A stretch of DNA of 64,000 nt from Thalassotalea loyana (GTDB taxonomy: Bacteria > Pseudomonadota > Gammaproteobacteria > Enterobacterales > Alteromonadaceae), in contig NZ_BSSV01000009.1 of the NCBI RefSeq assembly GCF_030161435.1, forward strand, positions 1-64,000, given 5' to 3'. Below the pieces are notes generated by a model. It searched no databases. It was not told where the DNA came from and saw only the letters and a list, made by a program, of their open reading frames with translations. Of the stretch, positions 51,301-58,756 are shown piece by piece (within the stretch, counting starts at the first letter, position 1; the number at the start of each line of letters is the position of its first letter). The translations under genes were made by a program, and so were the position numbers.

Positions 51301-51762
51301 CCCGATTTCAAAGGTTCCGGTAAGCAAATCAAAACTCGCACTTATTGCTCGAAGCTGTAATGCTATATAAGGAACAAGACCTGCAAGTGCGACGAGAGAG
51401 ACTAACGCGGCCACTTTGGGAGACTTATCATATCGACAAGCGATAAAATCAGCTAATGATGTTAAATTTTGCTGCTTAATAATGCGCAATGTTTTAAGCA
51501 ACATCGGCCAAGCCAGCACAAAGAAGAATATTGTGCCAATGTAAATAGGTGCTAGCCAATCTCGAGTTTGAGCAGCTTGCCCAACAGTCCCATAAAACGC
51601 CCAAGACGTGCAGCTTACTCCCAAAGAGAGAGCATATACCCAGGGTTTACTTGCCCACGATGTGGCTTTTTGGCCCCAATAGGCAACGACGAATAAGAGT
51701 AATAAATAGGCGACAGATATGATCGTCACTAACCAAGTATCCACCGATTGCCAAACTAACAA
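48322..51762 (-). CDS. crbS: SSF-domain hybrid histidine kinase, CrbS/MxtR-like
   Basis: A 1146-residue protein. The first 500 residues form about 13 membrane helices of the sodium/solute symporter (SSF) fold, followed by a linker, a PAS domain (about 625-740, with GISVIDSDMRLVAWNNRYIELL), a histidine kinase core with H786 (AAASHDLMQPFNALSLF), an ATPase domain (WDNGPGIP, GLGLGLAISERIASLLG) and a receiver with D1078 (IIGDYHLDND). CrbS-like kinases sense or transport a small solute, often linked to acetate. The start is TTG with AAGGA 6 nt upstream. It diverges from the MFS gene, sharing a spacer with one copy of the palindrome box. Confidence 0.9.
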   Translation of the reverse strand: MLVWQSVDTWLVTIISVAYLLLLFVVAYWGQKATSWASKPWVYALSLGVSCTSWAFYGTVGQAAQTRDWLAPIYIGTIFFFVLAWPMLLKTLRIIKQQNLTSLADFIACRYDKSPKVAALVSLVALAGLVPYIALQLRAISASFDLLTGTFEIGISTAFIVTLVLIAFSILFGTQQISASKQNPGLVLAIAFSSIVKLLALTAIGVFATFYLFDGFNDLASRQTDIAEPIASNGWYLGIAQALLGAITIFILPQQFHMTMIENSHERELRTARWLYPMYIIAINVFVLPIALAGLLSFPGGSVNPDSFVLSLPLFHQQAWLGVIAYVGGLAAATSMVVVAAIVLSTMISTEILTPIILKFKLYQSNTSPQLSGLLLNLRRITIAVILLLAFTFERLVGQQSHLASIGLLSFVLLSQFAPAVLGALYWRKANTVAALSSIIVGSLVWLYTLLLPLVFPLAAWVVDGPLGITWLKPQALFGVEQLDHISHGVFFSLLLNFLCFVLVSLFSRRSIGEKLQAEVFVNKTRAANEDLLATKDLYSLLQRFIDKEAADSLLAYAKSKKIPLDERSEVLLEYTQRQLSGVLGSASTSMVMKVTSNNEELPLAEVVSIVDEASKMFQFNRELLQSGVENIEQGISVIDSDMRLVAWNNRYIELLAYPEELVVAGMPIDALIRFNVERGIISGDEADRLVAKRVEHMRSGNRHYVQRTMPNGTVLEIRGQPMPGGGFVSTFSDITAHIEAEKALQQANDLLEKRVAKRTAELQKATALAEAANSSKTRFLAAASHDLMQPFNALSLFTSMLKKKVEGEELTQLASHIDDSLSVVEALLSDLVEISRLDGGSAKTEISTFDIADLLQPLNNEFSLLAKQEGISLHFVSSSTIIETDIRLLRRILQNLLSNAVHYCPNVSDRPNHRGKILLGVRRFKDFIRIQVWDNGPGIPTEKQRKIFQEFERLEQNREVPGLGLGLAISERIASLLGLKLQLKSDVGKGTCFMIDVPRRYHCASVEALNRETSVEAKHASQMKLSVALLDNDPLMLTALSTQLSEWGCHVMTAKDEESLQQALLAFEDKPHLIIGDYHLDNDQNGVDVIEQVLAENNWAIPCVICSADPSEAVRQHTSDANFQFLRKPVKPIALKRLIKQLTEL

Positions 51763-51837
51763 GCAAAGTCCTTATATTTTATGGAGATAGTAGCCTATAC
51801 CTGATGACAGCTTAACATGATATCTGAATTACCATAG

Positions 51838-51851
51838 TGCACTAAGGTAGT
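51838..51851. promoter_or_regulatory. Shared-palindrome box between crbS-like and MFS genes
   Basis: TGCACTAAGGTAGT, an imperfect copy of the locus motif, 65 nt before the MFS gene. GATAAC (51874-51879), 22 nt downstream, could be the -10. Confidence 0.48.
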
Positions 51852-51916
51852 ACTTATTTTTATTTTTTCTTGGGATAACCTAACAATCAGTAATCTTTAT
51901 CGTCAAATAATCTTTT

Positions 51917-53113
51917 ATGAAAATAACCAATAAGTACCTTGTTGAAGGTCTCGTATTTCTCAGTTACGTTTTATTCGCCATGGCCTGGGTTGGTGGTACG
52001 GCGAGCATGGGGCAAATCATGCAATCAATGGCTATCGATAGCCTTGCAGACGCTAGCTTCATTAGTGGTGCAGTAACGCTTGCCAAAATCGTTGGGACAT
52101 TTTGTGCGGCCTGGTTAGCTGTTCGATACGGCGTAAAGATGGCATTTTTTATAGCGAGTTTACTGATTGCTGTCGGGGTCTTCACGCCTTATTCCCCCAA
52201 TTATGAAATATTGCTCGTCAGTCGATTTCTTGTCGGTTTAGGTGGCGCTTTTATGATTGTCTACTTTAACCCAATTGTTTTGCAATGGTTTACCCCGCAG
52301 GAACGCCCTGTAGTCAACGGGTTAAACGCAGTTGCATTTAACGTTGGTACGGGTGTTGTACTTTGGCTGATGAATGATATCAACAGGCTCACCGGTGGCT
52401 GGCAGGCAAGCTTGACCCTGTTTTCAATAGCAAGTGTATTGTTGGCACTCATCTGGTTATTCGTTGAATTTGATTCACAAGAGCGCACTGACGCAGATGG
52501 AAACACAAAGAAAGAAGAAATATACACCTATACGCAAGGGTTAAAAGATAAATTTAACTGGGCATATGCTTTTACCTATTCGGGTTTGCTGGCGTTTTAT
52601 ATTTGCCTTTTTACTTTTTACCCGAAAGCTGGCATTAGCCAGAGTAAGTGGGTGATTGGATTTGGTATCATAGGCACAATTGCAGGCATTCTATATAGCC
52701 AAAAGATAAAACAGCGACTTCCTGTCATTCGCTGGTCAGGGCTTATCATGACGATTAGTTTAATCGGCTTATCTTTTAGCCAAACTCCACATGTTCAAAT
52801 GATGTCTGCGATTGTTCTTGGGTTCTTTATTTTCTTTCCAATAACGGCACTTGTTTCTATTCCCCATGAGTTATCTAACATGACATCGAGTCGTGTTACT
52901 GTAATTTTTAGTTTGTTTTATTCAATCAGTTATTTATTGGCTACTTTCATCCTTTGGGCATTCGGTAAGTTAGTCGACGTATATCAAGGTGATTACGCGC
53001 CATCGTTGTCGATGATTTGTGTACTTAGCTTGACATTTTTTGTTGGCAGTTTCTTTCTGCCGGAAACTCAGCCCAAGAAGCTCCTAAAAGAGGAAAATGT
53101 TTATGAGGGGTAA
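51917..53113 (+). CDS. MFS transporter
   Basis: A 398-residue major facilitator with 12 predicted helices and a central cytoplasmic loop (about 185-215, EFDSQERTDADGNTKKEEIY). The helix 2-3 region VRYGVKMAF and RFLVGLGGAFMIVYFNP are of the general MFS type; I cannot name the subfamily. The hydrolase gene overlaps its 3' end by 11 nt, so they are cotranscribed. In a locus that degrades PHB, a carrier for 3-hydroxybutyrate or its oligomers across the inner membrane is the obvious suggestion, but direction and substrate are not shown by the sequence. Confidence 0.9.
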   Translation: MKITNKYLVEGLVFLSYVLFAMAWVGGTASMGQIMQSMAIDSLADASFISGAVTLAKIVGTFCAAWLAVRYGVKMAFFIASLLIAVGVFTPYSPNYEILLVSRFLVGLGGAFMIVYFNPIVLQWFTPQERPVVNGLNAVAFNVGTGVVLWLMNDINRLTGGWQASLTLFSIASVLLALIWLFVEFDSQERTDADGNTKKEEIYTYTQGLKDKFNWAYAFTYSGLLAFYICLFTFYPKAGISQSKWVIGFGIIGTIAGILYSQKIKQRLPVIRWSGLIMTISLIGLSFSQTPHVQMMSAIVLGFFIFFPITALVSIPHELSNMTSSRVTVIFSLFYSISYLLATFILWAFGKLVDVYQGDYAPSLSMICVLSLTFFVGSFFLPETQPKKLLKEENVYEG

Positions 53114-54035
53114 GGTATCCAAAAAATTAGAGCCGTTTTTAAATCAAGTAAATCAAGCGATTGCGGATATGAAAGGCGCTCCATATGAAGTTGAAACCAC
53201 GAGAACAAACTTAAACAACTTAGCTAATCTTATGCCCCAAGGCCCTGAAATCGCTAAAGTTACTTCACAGTCAATCGATCACCATGGCTATTCAATTCCA
53301 TTACGGATATATCACCCTCAACCCGACGCACCGCTGCCTGTATTACTGCATTTTCATGGCGGAGGCCATATGTGTGGTAGCATTGAGCTTTACGATCCAA
53401 TTAGTCGCTTTCTTGCTGACGGTTGCCAATGTATAGTCATCGCGGTTGACTACCGATTAGCACCAGAATTCCCTTATCCGATAGGCCTAACTGACTGTGA
53501 ATTTGTTTTAAAGAACATTTCGCAAGTGCTATTGGGAATTAACTATCTAGAGAAGGTATTCATTGTTGGTGATAGCGCAGGAGGGGCTATCTGCTCTTCT
53601 TTAGCAATGAAAAGCCAGTTTGATATTGGGTTAAAAATTGACAAACAAGTATTAATTTACCCGAGTGTTGACTACACAATGACAAGTGAGTCATTTGAGC
53701 AAAATGGTCAAGGATTTCTATTAGAAAAAGAGAAAATAGACTGGTATTTCCACAACTACTTTCAACATGATATGGCGCTAGAGCGCTTGAAAAAGGCCTC
53801 ACCGCTTCATAACGAACTATCATCAAAGTTGCCGAGTACGTTAGTCATCACCGCAGGCTGTGATCCACTTAGAGATGAAGGTTTAATGTATGTTGAATCC
53901 GCAAAAAATTCGGGCGCTGATATTGAACACCATCATTTCAAAGACATGATTCATGCATATATGTTATTACATGATTTAGTCGAGGATGAATGTATCGAGA
54001 CGTATGCCTTGATTGCCGAGTTTATCAAGAAATAA
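53103..54035 (+). CDS. HSL-type alpha/beta hydrolase
   Basis: A 310-residue cytoplasmic esterase of the hormone-sensitive-lipase family. The oxyanion motif is HGGG at H85, the nucleophile is S158 in VGDSAGGA, the catalytic aspartate is in GCDPLRDEG and the histidine in MIHAYM. No signal peptide. I use the ATG at 53103, nine bases after AGAGG; an ATG at 53097 is too close to that site. It overlaps the MFS gene and is its operon partner. It probably hydrolyses imported esters; in this locus 3-hydroxybutyrate oligomers are the natural candidate. Confidence 0.88.
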   Translation: MRGKVSKKLEPFLNQVNQAIADMKGAPYEVETTRTNLNNLANLMPQGPEIAKVTSQSIDHHGYSIPLRIYHPQPDAPLPVLLHFHGGGHMCGSIELYDPISRFLADGCQCIVIAVDYRLAPEFPYPIGLTDCEFVLKNISQVLLGINYLEKVFIVGDSAGGAICSSLAMKSQFDIGLKIDKQVLIYPSVDYTMTSESFEQNGQGFLLEKEKIDWYFHNYFQHDMALERLKKASPLHNELSSKLPSTLVITAGCDPLRDEGLMYVESAKNSGADIEHHHFKDMIHAYMLLHDLVEDECIETYALIAEFIKK

Positions 54036-54050
54036 AGATCAAGATAGATC

Positions 54051-54067
54051 TGGCACACTCCCTGCTT
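54051..54067 (+). promoter_or_regulatory. Candidate sigma-54 promoter
   Basis: TGGCACACTCCCTGCTT has GG and GC separated by exactly ten bases and matches TGGCAC-N5-TTGCW except at one base. Transcription would begin near 54077, upstream of the DUF2726 gene. Confidence 0.6.
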
Positions 54068-54069
54068 AC

Positions 54070-54118
54070 CCATAGATAACACCAAACAACGTCAAAATTT
54101 TGTAGGAGTTATCTATGG
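54070..54118 (+). promoter_or_regulatory. Inverted repeat covering the DUF2726 start codon
   Basis: CCATAGATAAC (54070-54080) and GTTATCTATGG (54108-54118) are perfect 11-nt arms with a 27-nt loop. The 3' arm includes the end of the ribosome site GGAG and the ATG at 54115. An RNA starting at the sigma-54-like site would lack most of the 5' arm. Confidence 0.65.
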
Positions 54119-54765
54119 AACTCATTTTATTTGCCATGATCAGCTTAATTGTTATTGTTGCTTTATTAGCAAGCAAGCTTAATGACAATAGCTTTCCATT
54201 TCCATTCGACAAAAAACAAGCAGTATTTACCCCTGCAGAAAAACACTTCCACCTTCTACTCGAAAAAGCAGTGGGTGAGGACTTTCGCGTAATCAACCGA
54301 GTGAAATTAAGTGATATCGTCACGGTGCGAAATGGCGTTTCTGCAAAAGCAACGCAAGCTGCAACGAATAATGCAAAAGGCAAATACTTAGATTTCGTTA
54401 TTTGTGACAAAGAGACAATGGCATTACTTGGCACGATTGATTTGGTTGACACTCAAGGTAAAGGCTACAAAATCAAAAAAGATTGGTTTGTATCTGGTGC
54501 ACTAGAAGCTGCATCAATTCCACATATCCGCATCAAGGTGAAGGGCAATTACACGCTGGATGAGATTCGTGCTTGTATCAATTCCAAGATTCTAGGTAAC
54601 AAAGCGCCTAAACCTCGCTTCAAAGGTCGTGTTATTCCAGCACCAATGCTAAAACCTCGACCAAAGAATACCGGCGTAGTTTCTCAGGCTGCGGCCAGTT
54701 TGGCAGCTGATCAGCAAGTAGCCGCCCAATTGAGTGCACCTCCACGCGCTGCTCTACCACACTAA
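54115..54765 (+). CDS. DUF2726 protein with N-terminal membrane helix
   Basis: A 216-residue protein: a membrane helix (about residues 3-20), a DUF2726 domain (about 38-155, beginning FTPAEKHFHLLLEKAVGEDFRVINRVKLSDIV and including YLDFVICDKETM), and a proline- and alanine-rich tail. DUF2726 has the shape of a restriction-endonuclease-like fold with the pattern D-x-V in its core, and is found also fused to topoisomerase-type zinc fingers, but its function is not established. The domain faces the cytoplasm. Unusual control signals precede it. Confidence 0.85.
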   Translation: MELILFAMISLIVIVALLASKLNDNSFPFPFDKKQAVFTPAEKHFHLLLEKAVGEDFRVINRVKLSDIVTVRNGVSAKATQAATNNAKGKYLDFVICDKETMALLGTIDLVDTQGKGYKIKKDWFVSGALEAASIPHIRIKVKGNYTLDEIRACINSKILGNKAPKPRFKGRVIPAPMLKPRPKNTGVVSQAAASLAADQQVAAQLSAPPRAALPH

Positions 54766-54780
54766 TTTTGACACAAATAA

Positions 54781-54807
54781 AAAACGGACACTAAGTCCGT
54801 TTTTTTA
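54781..54807 (+). terminator. Terminator after DUF2726 gene
   Basis: AAAACGGAC, ACTAA loop, GTCCGTTTTTTT. Confidence 0.92.
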
Positions 54808-54891
54808 TAGTTCGAGTAAAACTTTGCTAGTTACAGCTAAACAGACTCAAGCTATAATTTGCTAATTATCATTTAGTTAAACGAGAAAATT

Positions 54892-55602
54892 ATGAAAGCA
54901 GGCATTATTGGCGCAATGGAGCCAGAAGTTGCAATTTTAAAGTCACAATTGACTGACATGAGCACAATGTCACACGGTGGCTTTACCTTTTATCAAGGTA
55001 ATTTGAATGGTCACGACGTTGTTATCGTGCAATCTGGTATTGGCAAAGTTGCTGCTGCGCTAGCGACATGTATTCTTATCGATAAATTTAACCCAGACTA
55101 TGTTGTTAACACAGGCTCCGCAGGTGGCTTTGATCAAAGCTTAAAAGTTGGTGATATTGTTGTGAGCTCTGAAGTTCGCTTCCACGACGTGGATGTAACA
55201 GCATTTGGTTATGAAATTGGTCAGTTACCAGCAAATCCACCTGCTTACATCCCTCATCCAACGCTTGTTGAAGCAGCAACAAAAGGTATCGCCAAGTTAG
55301 AAAACATCAATGCATTAGTTGGGCTTATTACAACAGGCGATACTTTCATGACAGCTGATGATGATATCGCTAAAGCACGTAGAAACTTCCCTACGATGGC
55401 CGCGGTAGAAATGGAAGGCGCTGCAATAGCTCAGACTTGTTTGCAATTTAATACGCCATTCGTAATTATTCGTTCAATGTCAGATATTGCAGGTAAAGAG
55501 TCACCTACATCATTCGAAGCATACCTAGAGACAGCGTCTGTAAACTCATCACAATTGGTTAATAACATGCTTGATGAGCTGACTAGCGTAAACTTAGACT
55601 AA
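54892..55602 (+). CDS. mtnN: 5'-methylthioadenosine/S-adenosylhomocysteine nucleosidase
   Basis: MtnN cleaves adenine from methylthioadenosine, S-adenosylhomocysteine and 5'-deoxyadenosine, feeding the activated methyl cycle and autoinducer-2 synthesis. The 236-residue protein keeps the catalytic residues: E12 (GAMEPEV), the VEMEGAA glutamate near 174 and the aspartate near 197 (RSMSDIAGKES). The CobD/CbiB-family gene follows closely; the same order is seen in vibrios and relatives. Confidence 0.96.
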   Translation: MKAGIIGAMEPEVAILKSQLTDMSTMSHGGFTFYQGNLNGHDVVIVQSGIGKVAAALATCILIDKFNPDYVVNTGSAGGFDQSLKVGDIVVSSEVRFHDVDVTAFGYEIGQLPANPPAYIPHPTLVEAATKGIAKLENINALVGLITTGDTFMTADDDIAKARRNFPTMAAVEMEGAAIAQTCLQFNTPFVIIRSMSDIAGKESPTSFEAYLETASVNSSQLVNNMLDELTSVNLD

Positions 55603-55619
55603 TAGGCTCATTGATCTCA

Positions 55620-56579
55620 ATGCAGTGGTTTGAACAATTACCGTTTATTGTTTCACAATGCATCGTTTTGATGAGTGTTTTCATACTAAAAACACTCATC
55701 ACTCGGTTCTCTGATGTGGAGCCACTGCATATCTTTGCATTCTTTTGTCGACAACTGGCAGAGAAAGTCAATAAACCCGACCGTAATTCTGAGAGGCAGC
55801 AAGTCATATCAGGCTTGGTTTCTATTTTTATCACCTTACCACCTATTGTCATTATTCTATGGTTATTTGAAGACTTTGTCTTAGTCCCTGAACTCTGGCA
55901 GGCAATGTTGCTGTATTTTGCAATCGGCGGTTTTGGGTTAAAAAGTAAATCTACGCAAATCGCACAGGCAATTCGAGGACAAAACAACTATAAAGCAAAG
56001 CAACTTGCACAATCGATGCTACTTCGTAAAACCGACAACCTTTCACCGCTAGGTCTATCAAAAGCTAATATTGAAGCCCAAATTTTGCATTTCCTACAGC
56101 AACAGTTTGTTGTTGTTATCATCTTCTTATCTACTGATGCATTAGTCGCTATTTGCTATCGTTTATTATTAGAAATGCATCACCAGTGGAATGTTAAACA
56201 GCCTGATTTCAACCATTTTGGCAAACCAATCCGTATTGTCGTCAACCTGATTACTTGGCTCCCTTCACGTATCCTTGGCATCATGCTATTACTCACCACA
56301 ATTGGCCAAAACTTTTTACTTAAATGGCGACTATCTAGAGGTCACTTTTTTGTCTTAAATAATGATTTTTTAGTTCACCTTTTCGCCCTAGCGCTAGGCA
56401 CGAATTTAGGTGGTGTTGCCATGTATCAAGACAAAAAAGTTAGGCGAGTTTCATTTAACGACTCAGCCAAACCATCAGACATCAACGATATAGCAAACGC
56501 CAATAAGCAAGTACTCACATTACAGTTATTTACCATAATTATTGGCGCATTCTTTGTTTCACTTGCTATTGTCAGTTAA
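55620..56579 (+). CDS. CobD/CbiB-family membrane protein
   Basis: About 319 residues with several membrane helices, of the cobalamin-biosynthesis CobD/CbiB family, whose true members attach aminopropanol phosphate to cobyric acid. Here the family features (FCRQLAEKV near the start, IRGQNNYKAKQLAQSMLLRKTDNLSPLGLSKANIEA, and YRLLLEMHHQWN) are present but divergent, and no other cobalamin genes are nearby. In this group of bacteria the gene is commonly linked to mtnN and may serve salvage. I use the ATG at 55620; a TTG at 55611 is possible. Confidence 0.8.
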   Translation: MQWFEQLPFIVSQCIVLMSVFILKTLITRFSDVEPLHIFAFFCRQLAEKVNKPDRNSERQQVISGLVSIFITLPPIVIILWLFEDFVLVPELWQAMLLYFAIGGFGLKSKSTQIAQAIRGQNNYKAKQLAQSMLLRKTDNLSPLGLSKANIEAQILHFLQQQFVVVIIFLSTDALVAICYRLLLEMHHQWNVKQPDFNHFGKPIRIVVNLITWLPSRILGIMLLLTTIGQNFLLKWRLSRGHFFVLNNDFLVHLFALALGTNLGGVAMYQDKKVRRVSFNDSAKPSDINDIANANKQVLTLQLFTIIIGAFFVSLAIVS

Positions 56580-56624
56580 CAAAAGAGCGGTTATTGTGCT
56601 ATCAGCAATACTCGGGGAGACAAC

Positions 56625-57035
56625 ATGAATATACTAGTTAAAACGCTGACCTTATTACTTTCACTCGTCGCTATAAATATTGCGTTGGCCAATGAAACAC
56701 CGCAAGTTAGCCAACAGCAACTGCTTAGTATGCAAAGTGCACCAAAGTCACCGGCGCTGATCATCCTCGACGTTAGAACACAAGAAGAATTTGACGAGGG
56801 CCACATTCAAGGTGCATTAAATATCAGCCACAATTTACTTTCAGATAAACTAACTGAACTTGATGCCAAACTTAATGGTGATAAGTCCGCGCTCATTGTC
56901 GTTCATTGTCGCTCTGGTCGAAGAGCTGCCAAAGCTGAAGAAGTTCTAAAACAAAACAATTACACAAATGTCAGACATTTAGCTGGTGACATTAAACTCT
57001 GGCAAGAAAACAACCTTCCACTAGTCAAACAATAG
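56625..57035 (+). CDS. Exported single-domain rhodanese
   Basis: A 136-residue protein with a signal peptide (MNILVKTLTLLLSLVAINIALA) and one rhodanese domain. The catalytic cysteine is C95 in VHCRSGRRA, and LDVRTQEEFDEGHIQGALNI is the entry motif. Periplasmic rhodaneses move sulfur atoms or handle persulfides; the acceptor is unknown. GGGGAGAC precedes the ATG. The TRIC-channel gene starts 10 nt after its stop, so the two are likely cotranscribed. Confidence 0.9.
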   Translation: MNILVKTLTLLLSLVAINIALANETPQVSQQQLLSMQSAPKSPALIILDVRTQEEFDEGHIQGALNISHNLLSDKLTELDAKLNGDKSALIVVHCRSGRRAAKAEEVLKQNNYTNVRHLAGDIKLWQENNLPLVKQ

Positions 57036-57045
57036 CGAGCAGGTA

Positions 57046-57675
57046 ATGACGTTAATTTACTGGCTAGACCTTTTTGGTGTTGCTGTGTTTGCATTGTCCG
57101 GTGCATTGATGGCTGGACGATATCAATTAGACCCCTTTGGCGTGATCGTTTTAGCAGCAGTTACTGCCGTAGGTGGAGGCACTATTAGAGACATCATTCT
57201 CGATGTTCCGGTATTTTGGCTATCGGATGTGAGCTACCTATTTATTATCGTCATCACAGCGCTATTGACTATTTTACTGGTGCGCCAACCAAGTAGAATC
57301 CCACGACGCTTTTTACTTATAGCCGATGCGTTTGGCTTAGCACTCTTTGCTGTTTTAGGTACTCAAAAAGCACTGAGTTATGAATCACCAATGGCAGTGG
57401 CAATGGTTATGGGGATAATTACAGGTTGCGCTGGTGGCATGATACGTGACGTATTATGTAATGTTATTCCACTCATCTTACGCCAAGAAATCTATGCGAC
57501 AGCTGCACTGCTTGGCGGTGCTTTATTTTGTGGTTTAAGTTACCTTGGATTATCGCAACAAATTGCGATGGTATTAGCAATAAGTGGCGCTTTAGCGCTT
57601 AGGTTGGCAGCAATTTATTGGAAACTATCTTTGCCAGCATTTGAGATTGTTGATCAACAACCGCCATTAAAATAA
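57046..57675 (+). CDS. TRIC-family (UPF0126) cation channel protein
   Basis: A 209-residue, seven-helix membrane protein. The family's internal repeat is clear: DLFGVAVFALSGALMAGRYQLDPFGVIVLAAVTAVGGGTIRD and DAFGLALFAVLGTQKAL...ITGCAGGMIRD, each ending in the GGG/GGxxRD helix that lines the pore. Prokaryotic TRIC proteins are trimeric cation channels with potassium conductance. It follows the rhodanese gene by 10 nt. Physiological role unknown. Confidence 0.92.
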   Translation: MTLIYWLDLFGVAVFALSGALMAGRYQLDPFGVIVLAAVTAVGGGTIRDIILDVPVFWLSDVSYLFIIVITALLTILLVRQPSRIPRRFLLIADAFGLALFAVLGTQKALSYESPMAVAMVMGIITGCAGGMIRDVLCNVIPLILRQEIYATAALLGGALFCGLSYLGLSQQIAMVLAISGALALRLAAIYWKLSLPAFEIVDQQPPLK

Positions 57676-57682
57676 TGATGGA

Positions 57683-58003
57683 TTAAGCTTCTATGCCCCA
57701 ACCATCATTGTAGCCATTAAACTGCCCTGCAATTTGCTCGAACAGTTTCTCCTGGTCAACAATATTCTGATAGCTAGGCAGCATATTTACAGTCACATTA
57801 ACGTCCCATACATTTGGGATTTCATCAGCCAAAAGCTCGCCACTAACCTCAGGTAGTTCTTCAGCTAAATAATCCATCATTTGTTGAGCTTGTTCTTTTT
57901 TCTCAAATAATTGAAAAAACACCACATCATGAGCAACGTTCAAATCGATACCCGCTTGCTCCATTTCATTTAATACTTGTGTTGTTTCATCAATAGTTGT
58001 CAT
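57683..58003 (-). CDS. rraB: RraB-family ribonuclease E inhibitor
   Basis: A 106-residue acidic protein of the RraB family, which binds RNase E and changes the decay of a subset of mRNAs. It is shorter than E. coli RraB but keeps the domain core and the C-terminal FNGYNDGWGIE, equivalent to the YDGWG segment there; it lacks the long acidic tail. It stands alone, convergent with the TRIC gene (7-bp gap). The function is assigned by family. Confidence 0.85.
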   Translation of the reverse strand: MTTIDETTQVLNEMEQAGIDLNVAHDVVFFQLFEKKEQAQQMMDYLAEELPEVSGELLADEIPNVWDVNVTVNMLPSYQNIVDQEKLFEQIAGQFNGYNDGWGIEA

Positions 58004-58084
58004 AACGTACCTTTGTTCTGTTGCGCTCGTTATTTTCTAGCGCCTATTCAACTTGTTTCGACTCTATTATAACTTGCTTAGTGT

Positions 58085-58645
58085 CTATCGTGATAGCACT
58101 ACTTGGCGCTCTCGGTTATTAGTCGGATATTTCGCTGTTATTTCTGCGATGGCGTTATCTAGCTCCTGATTAAATTCATAACTGTTTTCATCACCTTTGA
58201 GCGACAGCGGATAGGTCGATCGCCAAACAGATAGCTTAGTTTTACCCGATTGTACATCGAGCATAATCGCACTGATTCCAGCTTGTTGCGCACGTGCTTT
58301 TTTAGTCTGTTTGCTCGGACGACAATCTCGACAGACTTTGTCTTTCCTACCATTGAATATCGTGCCATTAACGCCATACAAACGATAACCAACGATGATG
58401 TCAGGATCTTGTTCAGCGTAGCTAAATCCCATACGATCAAAATGACGCTCAACAGCCAGCTCAATACTGTTCCGAGTGGCGTGACTCATATTCTGTCGCT
58501 GACTATAGTCGCTGTTTGTTGCGTGAAAACCGTAAGTTTTAACATTGTCGAAATCAAAGGGAACTAAGTACTTAGTTTCAGCTTTATTTGGACTAGAACA
58601 ACTCACCACAGCAATTGCCATCAAAAGAGTCACTAAAAATCGCAT
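58085..58645 (-). CDS. DUF4136-like lipoprotein
   Basis: A 186-residue protein with a lipoprotein signal (MRFLVTLLMAIAVVSC, lipidated at C16). The mature part fits the DUF4136 type: FDFDNVKTYGF near the start, IELAVERHFDRMGFSYAEQDPDIIVGYRLYG in the middle and a C-terminal ANxxAEI-type helix (LDNAIAEITAKYP). It has a CRDC motif. DUF4136 proteins are envelope lipoproteins of unknown function. Confidence 0.78.
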   Translation of the reverse strand: MRFLVTLLMAIAVVSCSSPNKAETKYLVPFDFDNVKTYGFHATNSDYSQRQNMSHATRNSIELAVERHFDRMGFSYAEQDPDIIVGYRLYGVNGTIFNGRKDKVCRDCRPSKQTKKARAQQAGISAIMLDVQSGKTKLSVWRSTYPLSLKGDENSYEFNQELDNAIAEITAKYPTNNRERQVVLSR

Positions 58646-58699
58646 TATCTACCCGTGAATTATTAAATCAACCATTGTTAACACGTTAAAATTAAAGCA

Positions 58700-58729
58700 A
58701 AAAAAAAGCCAGCAAAAATGCTGACTTTT
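58700..58729 (-). terminator. Terminator of tyrS
   Basis: On the minus strand AGTCAGC, short loop, GCTGGCT (one G-U pair) and nine T residues, downstream of the tyrS stop at 58757. Confidence 0.88.
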
Positions 58730-58756
58730 ACAATAAATTTACCAAGATAACCGTGC

